Source: Mycobacterium sp. E1214 (GTDB lineage: Bacteria; Actinomycetota; Actinomycetes; Mycobacteriales; Mycobacteriaceae). Taken from it: a stretch of 64,000 bases of DNA. The stretch covers positions 62,001 through 126,000 of the forward strand of contig NZ_LZJC01000088.1 in assembly GCF_001666755.1 (NCBI RefSeq), written 5' to 3'. Position 1 is the stretch's first letter; the number at the start of each line of letters is the position of its first letter. The notes under the pieces were generated by a model that saw only the letters and a list, made by a program, of their open reading frames with translations, did not search any database and was not told the origin of the DNA. Positions 31,198 through 40,853 of the stretch are shown one piece after another. A program made the translations under genes and the position numbers.

Positions 31198-31475
31198 ATG
31201 CCACGCAGCCTGAAAAAGGGTCCGTTCGTCGACGACCACCTGCTCAAGAAGGTGGACGTCCAGAACGAGAAGAACACCAAGCAGGTCATCAAGACCTGGT
31301 CGCGGCGTTCGACGATCATCCCGGACTTCATCGGCCACACCTTTGCCGTGCACGACGGACGCAAGCACGTCCCGGTGTTCGTCACCGAGTCGATGGTCGG
31401 TCACAAGCTTGGTGAGTTCGCGCCCACTCGCACCTTCAAGGGACACATCAAGGACGACCGGAAGGCCAAACGGCG

Positions 31476-31479
<4 letters not shown>
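31198..31479 (+). CDS. rpsS: 30S ribosomal protein S19
   Basis: Head protein contacting S13, 93 residues, with [18 protein letters not shown] and [16 protein letters not shown]. Its stop overlaps the rplV start (ATGA). Confidence 0.97.
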
Positions 31480-32842
<1,363 letters not shown>

Positions 32843-32845
32843 ATC

Positions 32846-33262
32846 ATGTTGATTCCCCGCAGGGTTAAACACCGCAAGCAACACCACCCCCGCCAGCGCG
32901 GCATCGCCAGCGGCGGCACGGCGGTGAACTTCGGTGACTACGGCATCCAGGCCCTGGAGCACGCCTACGTCACCAACCGGCAGATCGAATCGGCGCGTAT
33001 CGCCATCAACCGGCACATCAAGCGTGGCGGCAAGGTGTGGATCAACGTGTTCCCCGACCGTCCGCTGACCAAGAAGCCCGCCGAAACCCGGATGGGTTCG
33101 GGTAAGGGCTCGCCGGAGTGGTGGGTGGTCAACGTCAAGCCCGGCCGGGTGCTCTTCGAGCTGAGCTACCCCAACGAGCAGATCGCCCGCGCCGCGCTCA
33201 CCCGCGCGATCCACAAGTTGCCGATCAAGGCCCGCATCGTGACCCGAGAGGAGCAGTTCTGA
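32846..33262 (+). CDS. rplP: 50S ribosomal protein L16
   Basis: A-site tRNA-contacting protein of 138 residues; opens [19 protein letters not shown], with [18 protein letters not shown] conserved. Its stop overlaps the rpmC start (TGATG). Confidence 0.97.
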   Translation: MLIPRRVKHRKQHHPRQRGIASGGTAVNFGDYGIQALEHAYVTNRQIESARIAINRHIKRGGKVWINVFPDRPLTKKPAETRMGSGKGSPEWWVVNVKPGRVLFELSYPNEQIARAALTRAIHKLPIKARIVTREEQF

Positions 33263-33495
33263 TGGCAGTCGGAACTTCGCCTGGCGAACTGCGTGAGCTC
33301 ACCGAGGACGAGCTGACCGAGCGTCTGCGCGAATCCAAGGAAGAGCTGTTCAACCTGCGTTTCCAGATGGCGACCGGGCAGCTCACCAACAACCGCCGCC
33401 TGCGCACGGTGCGTCAGGAGATCGCGCGCGTGTACACGGTGCTGCGCGAACGTGAACTCGGCCTCGCCTCGGGCCCAGACGGTAAGGAAGCGTGA
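33262..33495 (+). CDS. rpmC: 50S ribosomal protein L29
   Basis: Two-helix protein near the tunnel exit, 77 residues, with [19 protein letters not shown]. The ATG overlapping the L16 stop gives the mycobacterial length. Its own stop overlaps the S17 start. Confidence 0.96.
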   Translation: MAVGTSPGELRELTEDELTERLRESKEELFNLRFQMATGQLTNNRRLRTVRQEIARVYTVLRERELGLASGPDGKEA

Positions 33496-33791
33496 TGGCA
33501 GAAGCGAAAGGCCCGAAGCACACCCCGGCCAGCCCGAAGAACCGCGGCCGCCGCAAGGTGCGCATCGGCTACGTCGTGAGCGACAAGATGCAGAAGACCA
33601 TCGTCGTGGAGCTGGAAGACCGCGTTCGGCACCCGTTGTACGGCAAGATCATTCGCACCACCAAGAAGGTCAAGGCCCACGACGAGAACAGCACCGCCGG
33701 CATCGGCGACCGCGTCTCGCTGATGGAGACGCGCCCGACGTCGGCGACCAAGCGCTGGCGGCTCGTCGAAATCCTGGAAAAGGCCAAGTAA
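33495..33791 (+). CDS. rpsQ: 30S ribosomal protein S17
   Basis: Early-assembly 16S binder, 98 residues, OB fold. Conserved [20 protein letters not shown] and [22 protein letters not shown]. An ATG overlapping the L29 stop was preferred to the GTG one codon earlier. Last gene of the S10 operon; the operon is split here from the spc operon by a 10-kb island. Confidence 0.96.
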   Translation: MAEAKGPKHTPASPKNRGRRKVRIGYVVSDKMQKTIVVELEDRVRHPLYGKIIRTTKKVKAHDENSTAGIGDRVSLMETRPTSATKRWRLVEILEKAK

Positions 33792-33792
33792 G

Positions 33793-33808
33793 GCCTCGAA
33801 GAAGAGGC
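33793..33808 (+). terminator. Weak hairpin after rpsQ
   Basis: GCCTC and GAGGC pair around a six-base loop just after the rpsQ stop. There is no T-run, so it is at most a partial or Rho-assisted terminator. Confidence 0.3.
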
Positions 33809-33831
33809 ACCCTAACGCCCCGTCCCGGGTG

Positions 33832-33859
33832 TAGTCTTCACGCGATGTTGCGCGGGTAA
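33832..33859 (+). promoter_or_regulatory. -10 element plus leaderless four-codon ORF before atsA
   Basis: TAGTCT is followed after seven bases by ATG TTG CGC GGG TAA, a four-codon ORF at the spacing used by leaderless transcripts. The sulfatase start lies 26 bases beyond its stop, behind a GGAG ribosome site. The mini-ORF may influence atsA expression; function is inference. Confidence 0.4.
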
Positions 33860-33884
33860 GTCCGCGACGAGAGTGGAGCTGGCG

Positions 33885-36245
33885 ATGGCGACTGGTTCGG
33901 GGCAGTTCACGGGCAAGATCGAGCTCGACATCCGGGATTCCGAACCGGACTGGGGGCCCTTCGCCGCGCCGACGGCGCCGGAGAATTCGCCCAACGTCCT
34001 CTACCTCGTATGGGACGACACCGGCATCGCCACCTGGGACTGCTTCGGCGGCCTGGTGAAGATGCCGGCGATGACCCGCATCGCCGACCGCGGCGTGCGG
34101 CTCTCGCAGTTCCACACGACCGCGCTGTGTTCGCCGACCCGGGCGTCGCTGCTGACCGGGCGCAACGCAACGACGGTGGGCATGGCCACCATCGAGGAGT
34201 TCACCGAGGGCTTCCCCAACGCCAACGGCCGCATCCCGTTCGACACCGCGCTGCTTTCGGAGGTCCTCGCCGAGCGCGGTTACAACACCTACTGTGTCGG
34301 CAAGTGGCACCTGACGCCGCTCGAGGAGTCGAACCTGGCGTCGACCAAGCGGCACTGGCCGAATTCCCGTGGCTTCGAACGGTTTTACGGGTTCATGGGC
34401 GGCGAGACCGACCAGTGGTACCCGGACCTGGTCTATGACAACCATCCCGTGAACCCGCCGGCCACGCCGGAGGACGGCTACCACCTGTCGAAGGACATCG
34501 CGGACAAGACCATCGAATTCATCCGCGACGCCAAGGTGATCGCCCCCGACAAGCCCTGGTTTAGCTACGTCTGCCCCGGCGCCGGCCACGCGCCCCACCA
34601 CGTCTTCGCCGAGTGGGCCGACAAATACGCCGGCACGTTCGACATGGGCTACGAGCGGTACCGCGAGATCGTGCTGGAGCGGCAGAAGGCGCTGGGCATC
34701 GTCCCGGCGGACACCGAGCTCTCGCCGATCAACCCGTATGCCGACGTGCGCGGGCCGGGTGGCGAGCCGTGGCCCGCGCAGGACACCGTGCGGCCGTGGG
34801 ACTCGCTGAACGACGAAGAGCAGAAGCTGTTTTCGCGAATGGCCGAGGTGTTCGCCGGTTTCTTGAGCTACACCGACGCCCAGATCGGGCGCATCCTGGA
34901 CTACCTCGAGGAGTCGGGCCAGCTGGACAACACCATCATCGTGGTGATCTCCGACAACGGCGCCAGCGGTGAGGGCGGCCCCAACGGGTCGGTCAACGAG
35001 GGCAAGTTCTTCAACGGCTACATCGACACCGTCGAAGAGAGCATGAAGCTGTTCGACCACCTCGGCGGGCCGCAGACCTACAACCACTACCCCATCGGCT
35101 GGGCGATGGCGTTCAACACCCCCTATAAGCTGTACAAGCGCTACGCGTCGCACGAGGGCGGCATCGCCGACACCGCCATCATCTCCTGGCCGAACGGGAT
35201 CGCCGCGCACGGCGAGACCCGCGACACCTACGTCAACGTTTGCGACATCACGCCGACCGTCTACGACCTGCTCGGCATGACGCCGCCCGAGACGGTGAAG
35301 GGCATCGCCCAGAAGCCGCTCGACGGCGTGAGTTTCAAGGCGGCGCTTGACGATCCCGCCGCCGACACCGGCAAGGCGACGCAGTTCTACACCATGCTGG
35401 GCACTCGCGGGATCTGGCATCGGGGCTGGTTCGCCAACACCGTGCACGCGGCCACCCCCGCGGGGTGGTCGCACTTCGAGGCCGACCGCTGGGAGCTGTT
35501 CCACATCGAGGCCGACCGCAGCCAGTGTCACGACCTGGCCGCCGACAACCCGGACAAACTGGAAGAGCTGAAGGCCCTGTGGTTTTCGGAGGCGGCCAAG
35601 TACAACGGGCTGCCGTTGTCGGACCTGAACATCTTAGAAACCATGACGCGGTCGCGGCCCTACCTTGCGGGCGACCGCACCAGCTACGTTTACTACCCGG
35701 ACTGCGCCGACGTGGGCATCGGCGCGGCCGCCGAGCTGCGCGGCCGCTCCTTCTCGGTGTTGGCCGACGTCACCGTCGACACCACCGGCGCCGAGGGAGT
35801 CCTGTTCAAGCAGGGCGGCGCGCACGGCGGGCACGTGCTGTTCATCCAGGACGGGCGGTTGCACTACGTGTACAACTTCCTCGGCGAGCGCCAGCAAGAA
35901 GTCGCGTCGGCCGACGCTGTTCCGTTGGGCCGGCACCTGTTCGGCGCGAGTTACACCCGCACCGGCACCGTTGAGAACAGCCACACGCCGCTGGGCGACG
36001 TGACACTGTTTGTCGACGACACCGTCGTCGGCACCCTGTCCGGCGTCACGACGCACCCGGGAACCTTCGGGCTGGCCGGCGCCGGCATCACCGTCGGGCG
36101 CAACGGCGGATCGGGCGTGTCCTCGAAGTACAAGGCGCCGTTCACCTTTACCGGTGGCAGCATCGCCCACGTGACGGTGGACCTGTCCGGCCGGCCGTAC
36201 ACCGACGTGGAGACCGAGATCGCGTTGGCGTTCTCGCGCGACTGA
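33885..36245 (+). CDS. atsA: Type I arylsulfatase AtsA
   Basis: Sulfate-ester hydrolase of 786 residues (Rv0711-like). The N-terminal sulfatase domain has the C-x-P-x-R core at Cys82 (LCSPTRASLLTG), the residue converted to formylglycine; metal ligands fit LVWDDTG near residue 41 and VISDNGASGEGG near 355. After ~residue 560 a C-terminal beta-rich domain follows. The ATG is preceded by GGAG; a GTG four codons earlier is an alternative. No signal peptide is seen, so it is probably cytosolic. The converting enzyme is encoded 2.5 kb downstream, separated by unrelated genes. Confidence 0.93.
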   Translation: MATGSGQFTGKIELDIRDSEPDWGPFAAPTAPENSPNVLYLVWDDTGIATWDCFGGLVKMPAMTRIADRGVRLSQFHTTALCSPTRASLLTGRNATTVGMATIEEFTEGFPNANGRIPFDTALLSEVLAERGYNTYCVGKWHLTPLEESNLASTKRHWPNSRGFERFYGFMGGETDQWYPDLVYDNHPVNPPATPEDGYHLSKDIADKTIEFIRDAKVIAPDKPWFSYVCPGAGHAPHHVFAEWADKYAGTFDMGYERYREIVLERQKALGIVPADTELSPINPYADVRGPGGEPWPAQDTVRPWDSLNDEEQKLFSRMAEVFAGFLSYTDAQIGRILDYLEESGQLDNTIIVVISDNGASGEGGPNGSVNEGKFFNGYIDTVEESMKLFDHLGGPQTYNHYPIGWAMAFNTPYKLYKRYASHEGGIADTAIISWPNGIAAHGETRDTYVNVCDITPTVYDLLGMTPPETVKGIAQKPLDGVSFKAALDDPAADTGKATQFYTMLGTRGIWHRGWFANTVHAATPAGWSHFEADRWELFHIEADRSQCHDLAADNPDKLEELKALWFSEAAKYNGLPLSDLNILETMTRSRPYLAGDRTSYVYYPDCADVGIGAAAELRGRSFSVLADVTVDTTGAEGVLFKQGGAHGGHVLFIQDGRLHYVYNFLGERQQEVASADAVPLGRHLFGASYTRTGTVENSHTPLGDVTLFVDDTVVGTLSGVTTHPGTFGLAGAGITVGRNGGSGVSSKYKAPFTFTGGSIAHVTVDLSGRPYTDVETEIALAFSRD

Positions 36246-36252
36246 GTCGGCA

Positions 36253-36270
36253 GGTCGGAAAGGGCCGACC
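36253..36270 (+). terminator. Possible hairpin terminator after atsA
   Basis: GGTCGG and CCGACC pair around a six-base loop eight bases after the stop. No T-run follows. Confidence 0.35.
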
Positions 36271-36358
36271 CCAGCAAATCGGCGAGGGCCCCACCCGATC
36301 CGGATTGCGGCCACGTTTCGGCGGGGCGATTTTGCACCGAAAGGCCGCCCTGCACTGC

Positions 36359-36386
36359 TAGCATCTGGCCCGTGATGCCTCAATGA
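36359..36386 (+). promoter_or_regulatory. GCTAGCATCTG promoter and mini-ORF of DUF4436 copy 1
   Basis: GCTAGCATCTG (core TAGCAT) recurs before all three DUF4436 genes. Here the GTG seven bases later opens a four-codon frame GTG ATG CCT CAA TGA, whose stop overlaps the ATG of the DUF4436 gene (ATGA). A leaderless mini-ORF thus seems coupled to the main gene. Confidence 0.5.
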
Positions 36387-37309
36387 CCGCCGCGCCCCCG
36401 GTTGCCCCCGCGGCCCCCGGTGCCCGAGGACGGCAAATCGCGATCGCCTTCGGGATCGTCGCCTCGCTCATCGTGATCTACGTGCTCTCGCTGATCGCCG
36501 TGCACCTGTTGGCGAAGTCGGCTCCGCCGCTCCCGGCGGTCGACCTGAGCAAGGTCGAAGCCGAGGACAGCGTCGTCCAGGTGCGCTTGGAGAAGCTGGA
36601 CACGGTGGCGAACCGCCTGACCGTGAACGTCCTCGTCTACCCCAAGGACACGTTGTACGACAAGAACTTCGGCGTGCTGACCGCCGATACGGCCGTGCGG
36701 CTGTATCCCGACAACGACCTGGGTGACCTGCAGTACCCGGTCGGCAAGGCGCCGGCCCAGGTCAGCACCACGCTGGAGGCGCACGGCGACCCGGCGAACT
36801 GGCCGTTCGACACCTACCAGACCGAGGTCATCTCCGCCGACGTGTTCACCGGCTCGGGCCAGAACCGGGAGAAGGCCGCCGCCCGCCTCGAGGCGACCGG
36901 GAAGCTGGACGGCTGGGACGCGTCCGTCACCCGCGTGCACGACTCCGACGACGCCAACCCAGACGTCAAGGACGACATCATCATCACGCTGCACCGGGCC
37001 AAGGGGCCGTTGATCTTTGACGTCGGCATCTGCCTGGTCCTGATCACCTTGCCGGTGCTGGCGCTGTGGGTGGCCATCCCGATGGCGCTGGGCAGGACGT
37101 CGTTCATTCCGCCGTTCATCACCTGGTACGGCGCGATGCTGTTCGCCATCGTCCCGTTGCGCAACATCTTGCCGGGCAGCCCGCCGTACGGTTCGTGGAT
37201 CGACCAGGCCATCGTCTTGTGGGTGTTGATCGGATTGGTCGCCGCGATGACCATCTTCATCACCGCCTGGTGGCGACATCGCGACCGAAAAACGCCGAAA
37301 AAGACCTGA
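36383..37309 (+). CDS. DUF4436 membrane protein, copy 1
   Basis: Membrane protein of 308 residues. One N-terminal span (residues ~18-42), an extracytoplasmic domain of ~160 residues, then three C-terminal spans. Family blocks GDPANWPFDTYQTE, RAKGPLIFDVGICLVLITLP and PLRNILPGSPPYGSWIDQA are shared with two further copies in the island. H37Rv has a single equivalent, Rv0713, next to rplN. Function is unknown; placement beside sulfatase and phosphate-binding genes gives no firm clue. Confidence 0.85.
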   Translation: MTAAPPVAPAAPGARGRQIAIAFGIVASLIVIYVLSLIAVHLLAKSAPPLPAVDLSKVEAEDSVVQVRLEKLDTVANRLTVNVLVYPKDTLYDKNFGVLTADTAVRLYPDNDLGDLQYPVGKAPAQVSTTLEAHGDPANWPFDTYQTEVISADVFTGSGQNREKAAARLEATGKLDGWDASVTRVHDSDDANPDVKDDIIITLHRAKGPLIFDVGICLVLITLPVLALWVAIPMALGRTSFIPPFITWYGAMLFAIVPLRNILPGSPPYGSWIDQAIVLWVLIGLVAAMTIFITAWWRHRDRKTPKKT

Positions 37310-37352
37310 GGTCAACCACTTTCGACGCGACCGCGGTGGACCGAGCCCGGAA

Positions 37353-38480
37353 TCACTCCGGGTTCTGCCCACCCACGGCGCTGATGGCGTCGACGGCGCT
37401 GGAAACCCGCGCCTGGAATTCGGGGGAGAGCGGGATGTACCCGTTCCTGGCGAGGTCGATCTGCCCGGGCCCGATGGCGGCCTGCAGGAAGGCCTTCACC
37501 GCGTTGGCCTCGTCGGCGTTGGGGTAGCGGGAGCAGACGATCTCGTAGGTCGCCAGGACGATCGGGTAGACGTCGGGCTGCGCGGGGTTGTAAAACGACG
37601 AGATGTCGAGCACCAGGTTGTTACCCGCGCCAATGATCTTGGCGCCCTTGATGGTTTTGCCGACCGTGTCGGTGCCGATCCGCACCGGGCGCAACGACCT
37701 GCGGCTCGCCGGCGTCTTGATCTCGGCGGCGTAGAGCCCCTGCTGCAGCGCGAACGACAACTCGTTGTAGCTGATGGCGCCCTCGGTGGACTTCACCGCG
37801 CCGGCGGTGCCCTTGTTGCCGACGTAGCCGGTGCCGACGCCGCCGTTGAAGTTCTTGCTGGCGCCCTGTTTCCACGCGCCGCCGGAGGCCGCCTGCAGGT
37901 AGGCCTGGAAGTTGTCGGTGGTGCCCGACGCGTCGCTGCGGTAGACGACGTGGATGTCCTCCGCCGGCATGGCCGCATTGAGGGCGGTCAGCGCCGGGTC
38001 GTCCCAACGGGTGATGGTGCCGTTGAAGATCTTGGCCATCGTGGGGGCGTCGAGGACCAGTGAGTCGACGCTGCCGAGGTTGTAGGTGATCGCCATCGGG
38101 CCGAACACCACGGGCAGATTCCAGGCGTCGGCGCCGCCGCAGCGCTGCTTGGCGGCGGCGTACTGGTCGCCGCTCAGCGGTATGTCGGAGCCCGCGAAAT
38201 CCGTTTTGCCCGCGAGGAAGTCGCTGACACCGTTGCCCGAGCCGTTGGCGTTGTAGTCGAGCGTCTGCCCGGAACACGCCTTGCGGTAGGCCTCGATGAA
38301 CTTGGTCATCGCGTTGGCCTGGGCGGTCGAGCCGCTGGCCGCCAACGTCTGCCTGCCCCCGCAGTCCACCTTGGCGCCGGCGGTGTAGGCCAGGGCCGGG
38401 TGGGCGTCCTCGCTGCAGGCAGCGAGTACCGCCGCGGCCGCGACCATGCCGGCGGCTGCCAGCGGGCGGTTGCGCTTCAC
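37353..38480 (-). CDS. pstS: Phosphate-binding lipoprotein, PstS3-like (orphan)
   Basis: Periplasmic substrate-binding protein of the Pst phosphate ABC transporter, 375 residues. Signal peptide with lipobox VLAAC (Cys22). The ligand-binding set is clear: [29 protein letters not shown], and [11 protein letters not shown]. The sequence resembles M. tuberculosis PstS3 most. The GTG start has AGGAGG seven bases upstream. No pstC, pstA or pstB is present, so it must work with a transporter encoded elsewhere or act as a surface binder. It is on the opposite strand to its neighbours. Confidence 0.92.
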   Translation of the reverse strand: MKRNRPLAAAGMVAAAAVLAACSEDAHPALAYTAGAKVDCGGRQTLAASGSTAQANAMTKFIEAYRKACSGQTLDYNANGSGNGVSDFLAGKTDFAGSDIPLSGDQYAAAKQRCGGADAWNLPVVFGPMAITYNLGSVDSLVLDAPTMAKIFNGTITRWDDPALTALNAAMPAEDIHVVYRSDASGTTDNFQAYLQAASGGAWKQGASKNFNGGVGTGYVGNKGTAGAVKSTEGAISYNELSFALQQGLYAAEIKTPASRRSLRPVRIGTDTVGKTIKGAKIIGAGNNLVLDISSFYNPAQPDVYPIVLATYEIVCSRYPNADEANAVKAFLQAAIGPGQIDLARNGYIPLSPEFQARVSSAVDAISAVGGQNPE

Positions 38481-38576
38481 GTTGTTGCCTCCTAGACGGC
38501 TGGGCCTCGTCGACCGCGAGGATGCCCGGCGTCGGCGGCGAGCTCGGTGTCCGGCGCGGCGGGGGCCACGCCGATC

Positions 38577-38590
38577 TCGACGTACGTCGA
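38577..38590. promoter_or_regulatory. 14-bp perfect palindrome between pstS and the FGE gene
   Basis: TCGACGTACGTCGA is fully self-complementary and lies roughly midway between the divergent pstS and formylglycine-generating-enzyme genes. It is a candidate operator; the binding protein is unknown. Confidence 0.35.
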
Positions 38591-38685
38591 CTTTTACCGG
38601 TACCGAATTAACTGGCAAACAAACGGCGGATGAACGGGTGCGCTGCCGATCCCGGCCGGGCGGGTTGGCGGCGCGGCGATCGGCC

Positions 38686-38699
38686 TACCCTGGACGGGG
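38686..38699 (+). promoter_or_regulatory. -10 element for the leaderless FGE transcript
   Basis: TACCCT lies seven bases before the GTG start and no ribosome site is present, predicting a leaderless mRNA. Confidence 0.5.
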
Positions 38700-39589
38700 T
38701 GCACAGCGAGTTGGTCGATCTTCCCGGCGGATCCTTCCGCATGGGTTCGACCAGCTTCTACCCCGAGGAAGCGCCGGTGCACACCGTGACGGTGGCCGCC
38801 TTCGCCATCGAGCGGCATCTCGTGACCAACGCCCAATTCGCCCAATTCGTCTCGGCGACCGGCTATGTCACCGTCGCCGAGCAACCGATCGATCCCGCGC
38901 TGTACCCCGGGGCCAACCCGGACGACCTGAGCCCGGGCGCCATGGCGTTCCGCTCGACCGCCGGCCCCGTGGACCTGCGCGACTGGCGGCAGTGGTGGAC
39001 CTGGGTGCCGGGCGCCCAGTGGCGCCACCCGTTCGGCCCGGAAAGCGACCTCACCGGCCGAGCCGACCACCCCGTCACGCAGGTGGCCTACCCGGACGCC
39101 GCGGCGTACGCGCGGTGGGCCGGGCGGCGACTGCCGTCCGAGGCCGAGTGGGAGTTCGCGGCCAGGGGCGGCGCCGCGACCACCTACCCGTGGGGGGACG
39201 AGACGCGCCCCGGCGGCCGCCTGATGGCCAACACGTGGCAGGGCAGCTTCCCCTACCGCAACGACGGCGCCCTCGGATGGGTGGGCACGTCGCCGATCGG
39301 CATGTTCCCGCCCAACGCGTTCGGGCTGCTCGACATGATCGGCAACGTCTGGGAGTGGACCGCCACCGAGTTCACCGCGCACCACCGCCCCGATCGGCCG
39401 CCGAAATCCTGCTGCGCGCCGGTGGGCCCGGCGAACCCAGGAGTGAGTCAGGCGCTCAAGGGCGGCTCGCATCTGTGCGCGCCGGAGTACTGCCACCGCT
39501 ACCGGCCCGCCGCGCGGTCGCCGCAGTCACAGGACACGGCGACCACCCACATCGGATTTCGCTGCGCGGCCGACCGAACGTCGGATTAG
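38699..39589 (+). CDS. Formylglycine-generating enzyme (sulfatase activator)
   Basis: Copper-dependent FGE/SUMF1 oxidase, 296 residues (Rv0712-like). It converts the Cys of a CxPxR motif to formylglycine, most likely in the AtsA of this island. The opening LVDLPGGSFRMGS, WAGRRLPSEAEWEFAARGG, DMIGNVWEWT and the active-site Cys260/Cys265 pair (LCAPEYCHRYR) are intact, and it ends IGFRC. The GTG start at a leaderless -10 gives nearly the Rv0712 length. In H37Rv it follows atsA directly; here a DUF4436 gene and pstS separate them. Confidence 0.94.
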   Translation: MHSELVDLPGGSFRMGSTSFYPEEAPVHTVTVAAFAIERHLVTNAQFAQFVSATGYVTVAEQPIDPALYPGANPDDLSPGAMAFRSTAGPVDLRDWRQWWTWVPGAQWRHPFGPESDLTGRADHPVTQVAYPDAAAYARWAGRRLPSEAEWEFAARGGAATTYPWGDETRPGGRLMANTWQGSFPYRNDGALGWVGTSPIGMFPPNAFGLLDMIGNVWEWTATEFTAHHRPDRPPKSCCAPVGPANPGVSQALKGGSHLCAPEYCHRYRPAARSPQSQDTATTHIGFRCAADRTSD

Positions 39590-39720
39590 GCCCGGTCGCC
39601 AGCAAACGGATCGTTCGATTTTCGTCGCACTTCGCGCGGGGAAAGCGACCGGTGGGTTACCGCCGAATGGACGGCGGATGACGGCATTTTCGTCACCGCG
39701 CGGGGCCGGTGTGGGTTCGC

Positions 39721-39735
39721 TAGCATCTGACCACG
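39721..39735 (+). promoter_or_regulatory. GCTAGCATCTG leaderless promoter of DUF4436 copy 2
   Basis: TAGCAT with the same flanks as copies 1 and 3, and a GTG exactly eight bases after the hexamer. It falls inside a longer open frame, so it decides the start of the gene. Confidence 0.55.
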
Positions 39736-40733
39736 TGCCACCCCCGGACGAGCCGGATAACACCGGCGGGTCAGCCACGACCACCGAGGCGCCCGTGACA
39801 TCGGCCCCGCCGCCGCCCGACATGACGCCGCCGACGCCCGCGGCGAACAGACAACCGGCGCGACGGCCGCGCCTCGTGATCGGCGTCGTGGTGCTGGCTC
39901 TGGTCCTCACCGCCTACGTGCTGTCGCTGTTCGGCGTGCACTGGCTGCAGAAGTCGGAGGGCCCGCTGCCCCCGCTGGATCTCAGCCAGGGTGGGGGTGA
40001 CGCGACGATCGTGCAGCTGCGGGTCGAGGAGTTGAAGCCCGTCACCAACCGGCTGTCGGTGGACGTGCTCGTCTATCCCGGAATCTCGGCCTACGACAAC
40101 AGGTTCGACGTGCTGGGTACCGACGTCGCGGTGCGCTTGTACCCGACCAGCGACCTCGGCGACCTGCATTACCCCAAAGGGAAGGCGCCCGCCCAGGTCG
40201 CGACCACGGTGGAGGCGCACGGCGATCCCGGTGACTGGCCGTTCGACTCCTACCGCACCGAGCCGATCGCCGCCGACGCGTTCGTCGGGTCCGGTGACGC
40301 CCTGAAGAAGGTGCCCGCCCGGGTGGAAGTGACCGGATCGCTGGACGGCTGGGACATCACCGTTAACCGCGTGCACGACCCGGCGGCGCTGCCGACGTCG
40401 CGCACGGTCGACAACGGCAACGTCGTCATCACCCTGAAACGGGCGAAAGGGCCGTTGATCTTCGACCTGGGCATCTGCCTGGTCCTGGTCAGCCTGCCCA
40501 CCCTGGCGTTGCTGGTTGCCATTCCGATGGCGCTGGGCAGACGCAAGTTCCTGCCACCGTTCGCCACCTGGTACGCCGCGAACCTGTTCGCCATCGTGCC
40601 GCTGCGCAACATCCTGCCGGGCGCGCCGCCACCCGGATCGTGGATCGACCAGGCCATCGTCCAGTGGGTGTTGATCGCGCTGGTGACGGCGATGAGCCTG
40701 TACATCTTCGCCTGGATCCGGCAAGGCGACTGA
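39735..40733 (+). CDS. DUF4436 membrane protein, copy 2
   Basis: Second DUF4436 paralogue, 332 residues from the leaderless GTG. A Pro/Thr/Ala-rich cytoplasmic tail of ~45 residues precedes the first span (~48-70); the ectodomain and three C-terminal spans align with copy 1 (GDPGDWPFDSYRTE, PLRNILPGAPPPGSWIDQA). An in-frame ATG 19 codons upstream is an alternative, but lies above the conserved promoter. Function unknown. Confidence 0.83.
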   Translation: MPPPDEPDNTGGSATTTEAPVTSAPPPPDMTPPTPAANRQPARRPRLVIGVVVLALVLTAYVLSLFGVHWLQKSEGPLPPLDLSQGGGDATIVQLRVEELKPVTNRLSVDVLVYPGISAYDNRFDVLGTDVAVRLYPTSDLGDLHYPKGKAPAQVATTVEAHGDPGDWPFDSYRTEPIAADAFVGSGDALKKVPARVEVTGSLDGWDITVNRVHDPAALPTSRTVDNGNVVITLKRAKGPLIFDLGICLVLVSLPTLALLVAIPMALGRRKFLPPFATWYAANLFAIVPLRNILPGAPPPGSWIDQAIVQWVLIALVTAMSLYIFAWIRQGD

Positions 40734-40838
40734 CCCTTACAGGTATGGTGCGGCCGCGGCGTGTTAACGCTGGTCGCGGAGCATGTTAAGAACGTGTAGC
40801 GCAGGACTTCTGGGGCTGCTGGCAAACATTTGCCTTGC

Positions 40839-40853
40839 TAGCATCTGCCTTCG
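40839..40853 (+). promoter_or_regulatory. GCTAGCATCTG leaderless promoter of DUF4436 copy 3
   Basis: Same element as before copies 1 and 2; the GTG lies eight bases after TAGCAT. This fixes the start downstream of an in-frame TTG. Confidence 0.55.

Noticed and set aside
33414..35531. Reverse-strand frame across rpsQ and atsA
   Set aside because: Shadow of the sulfatase codons; it spans two unrelated genes.
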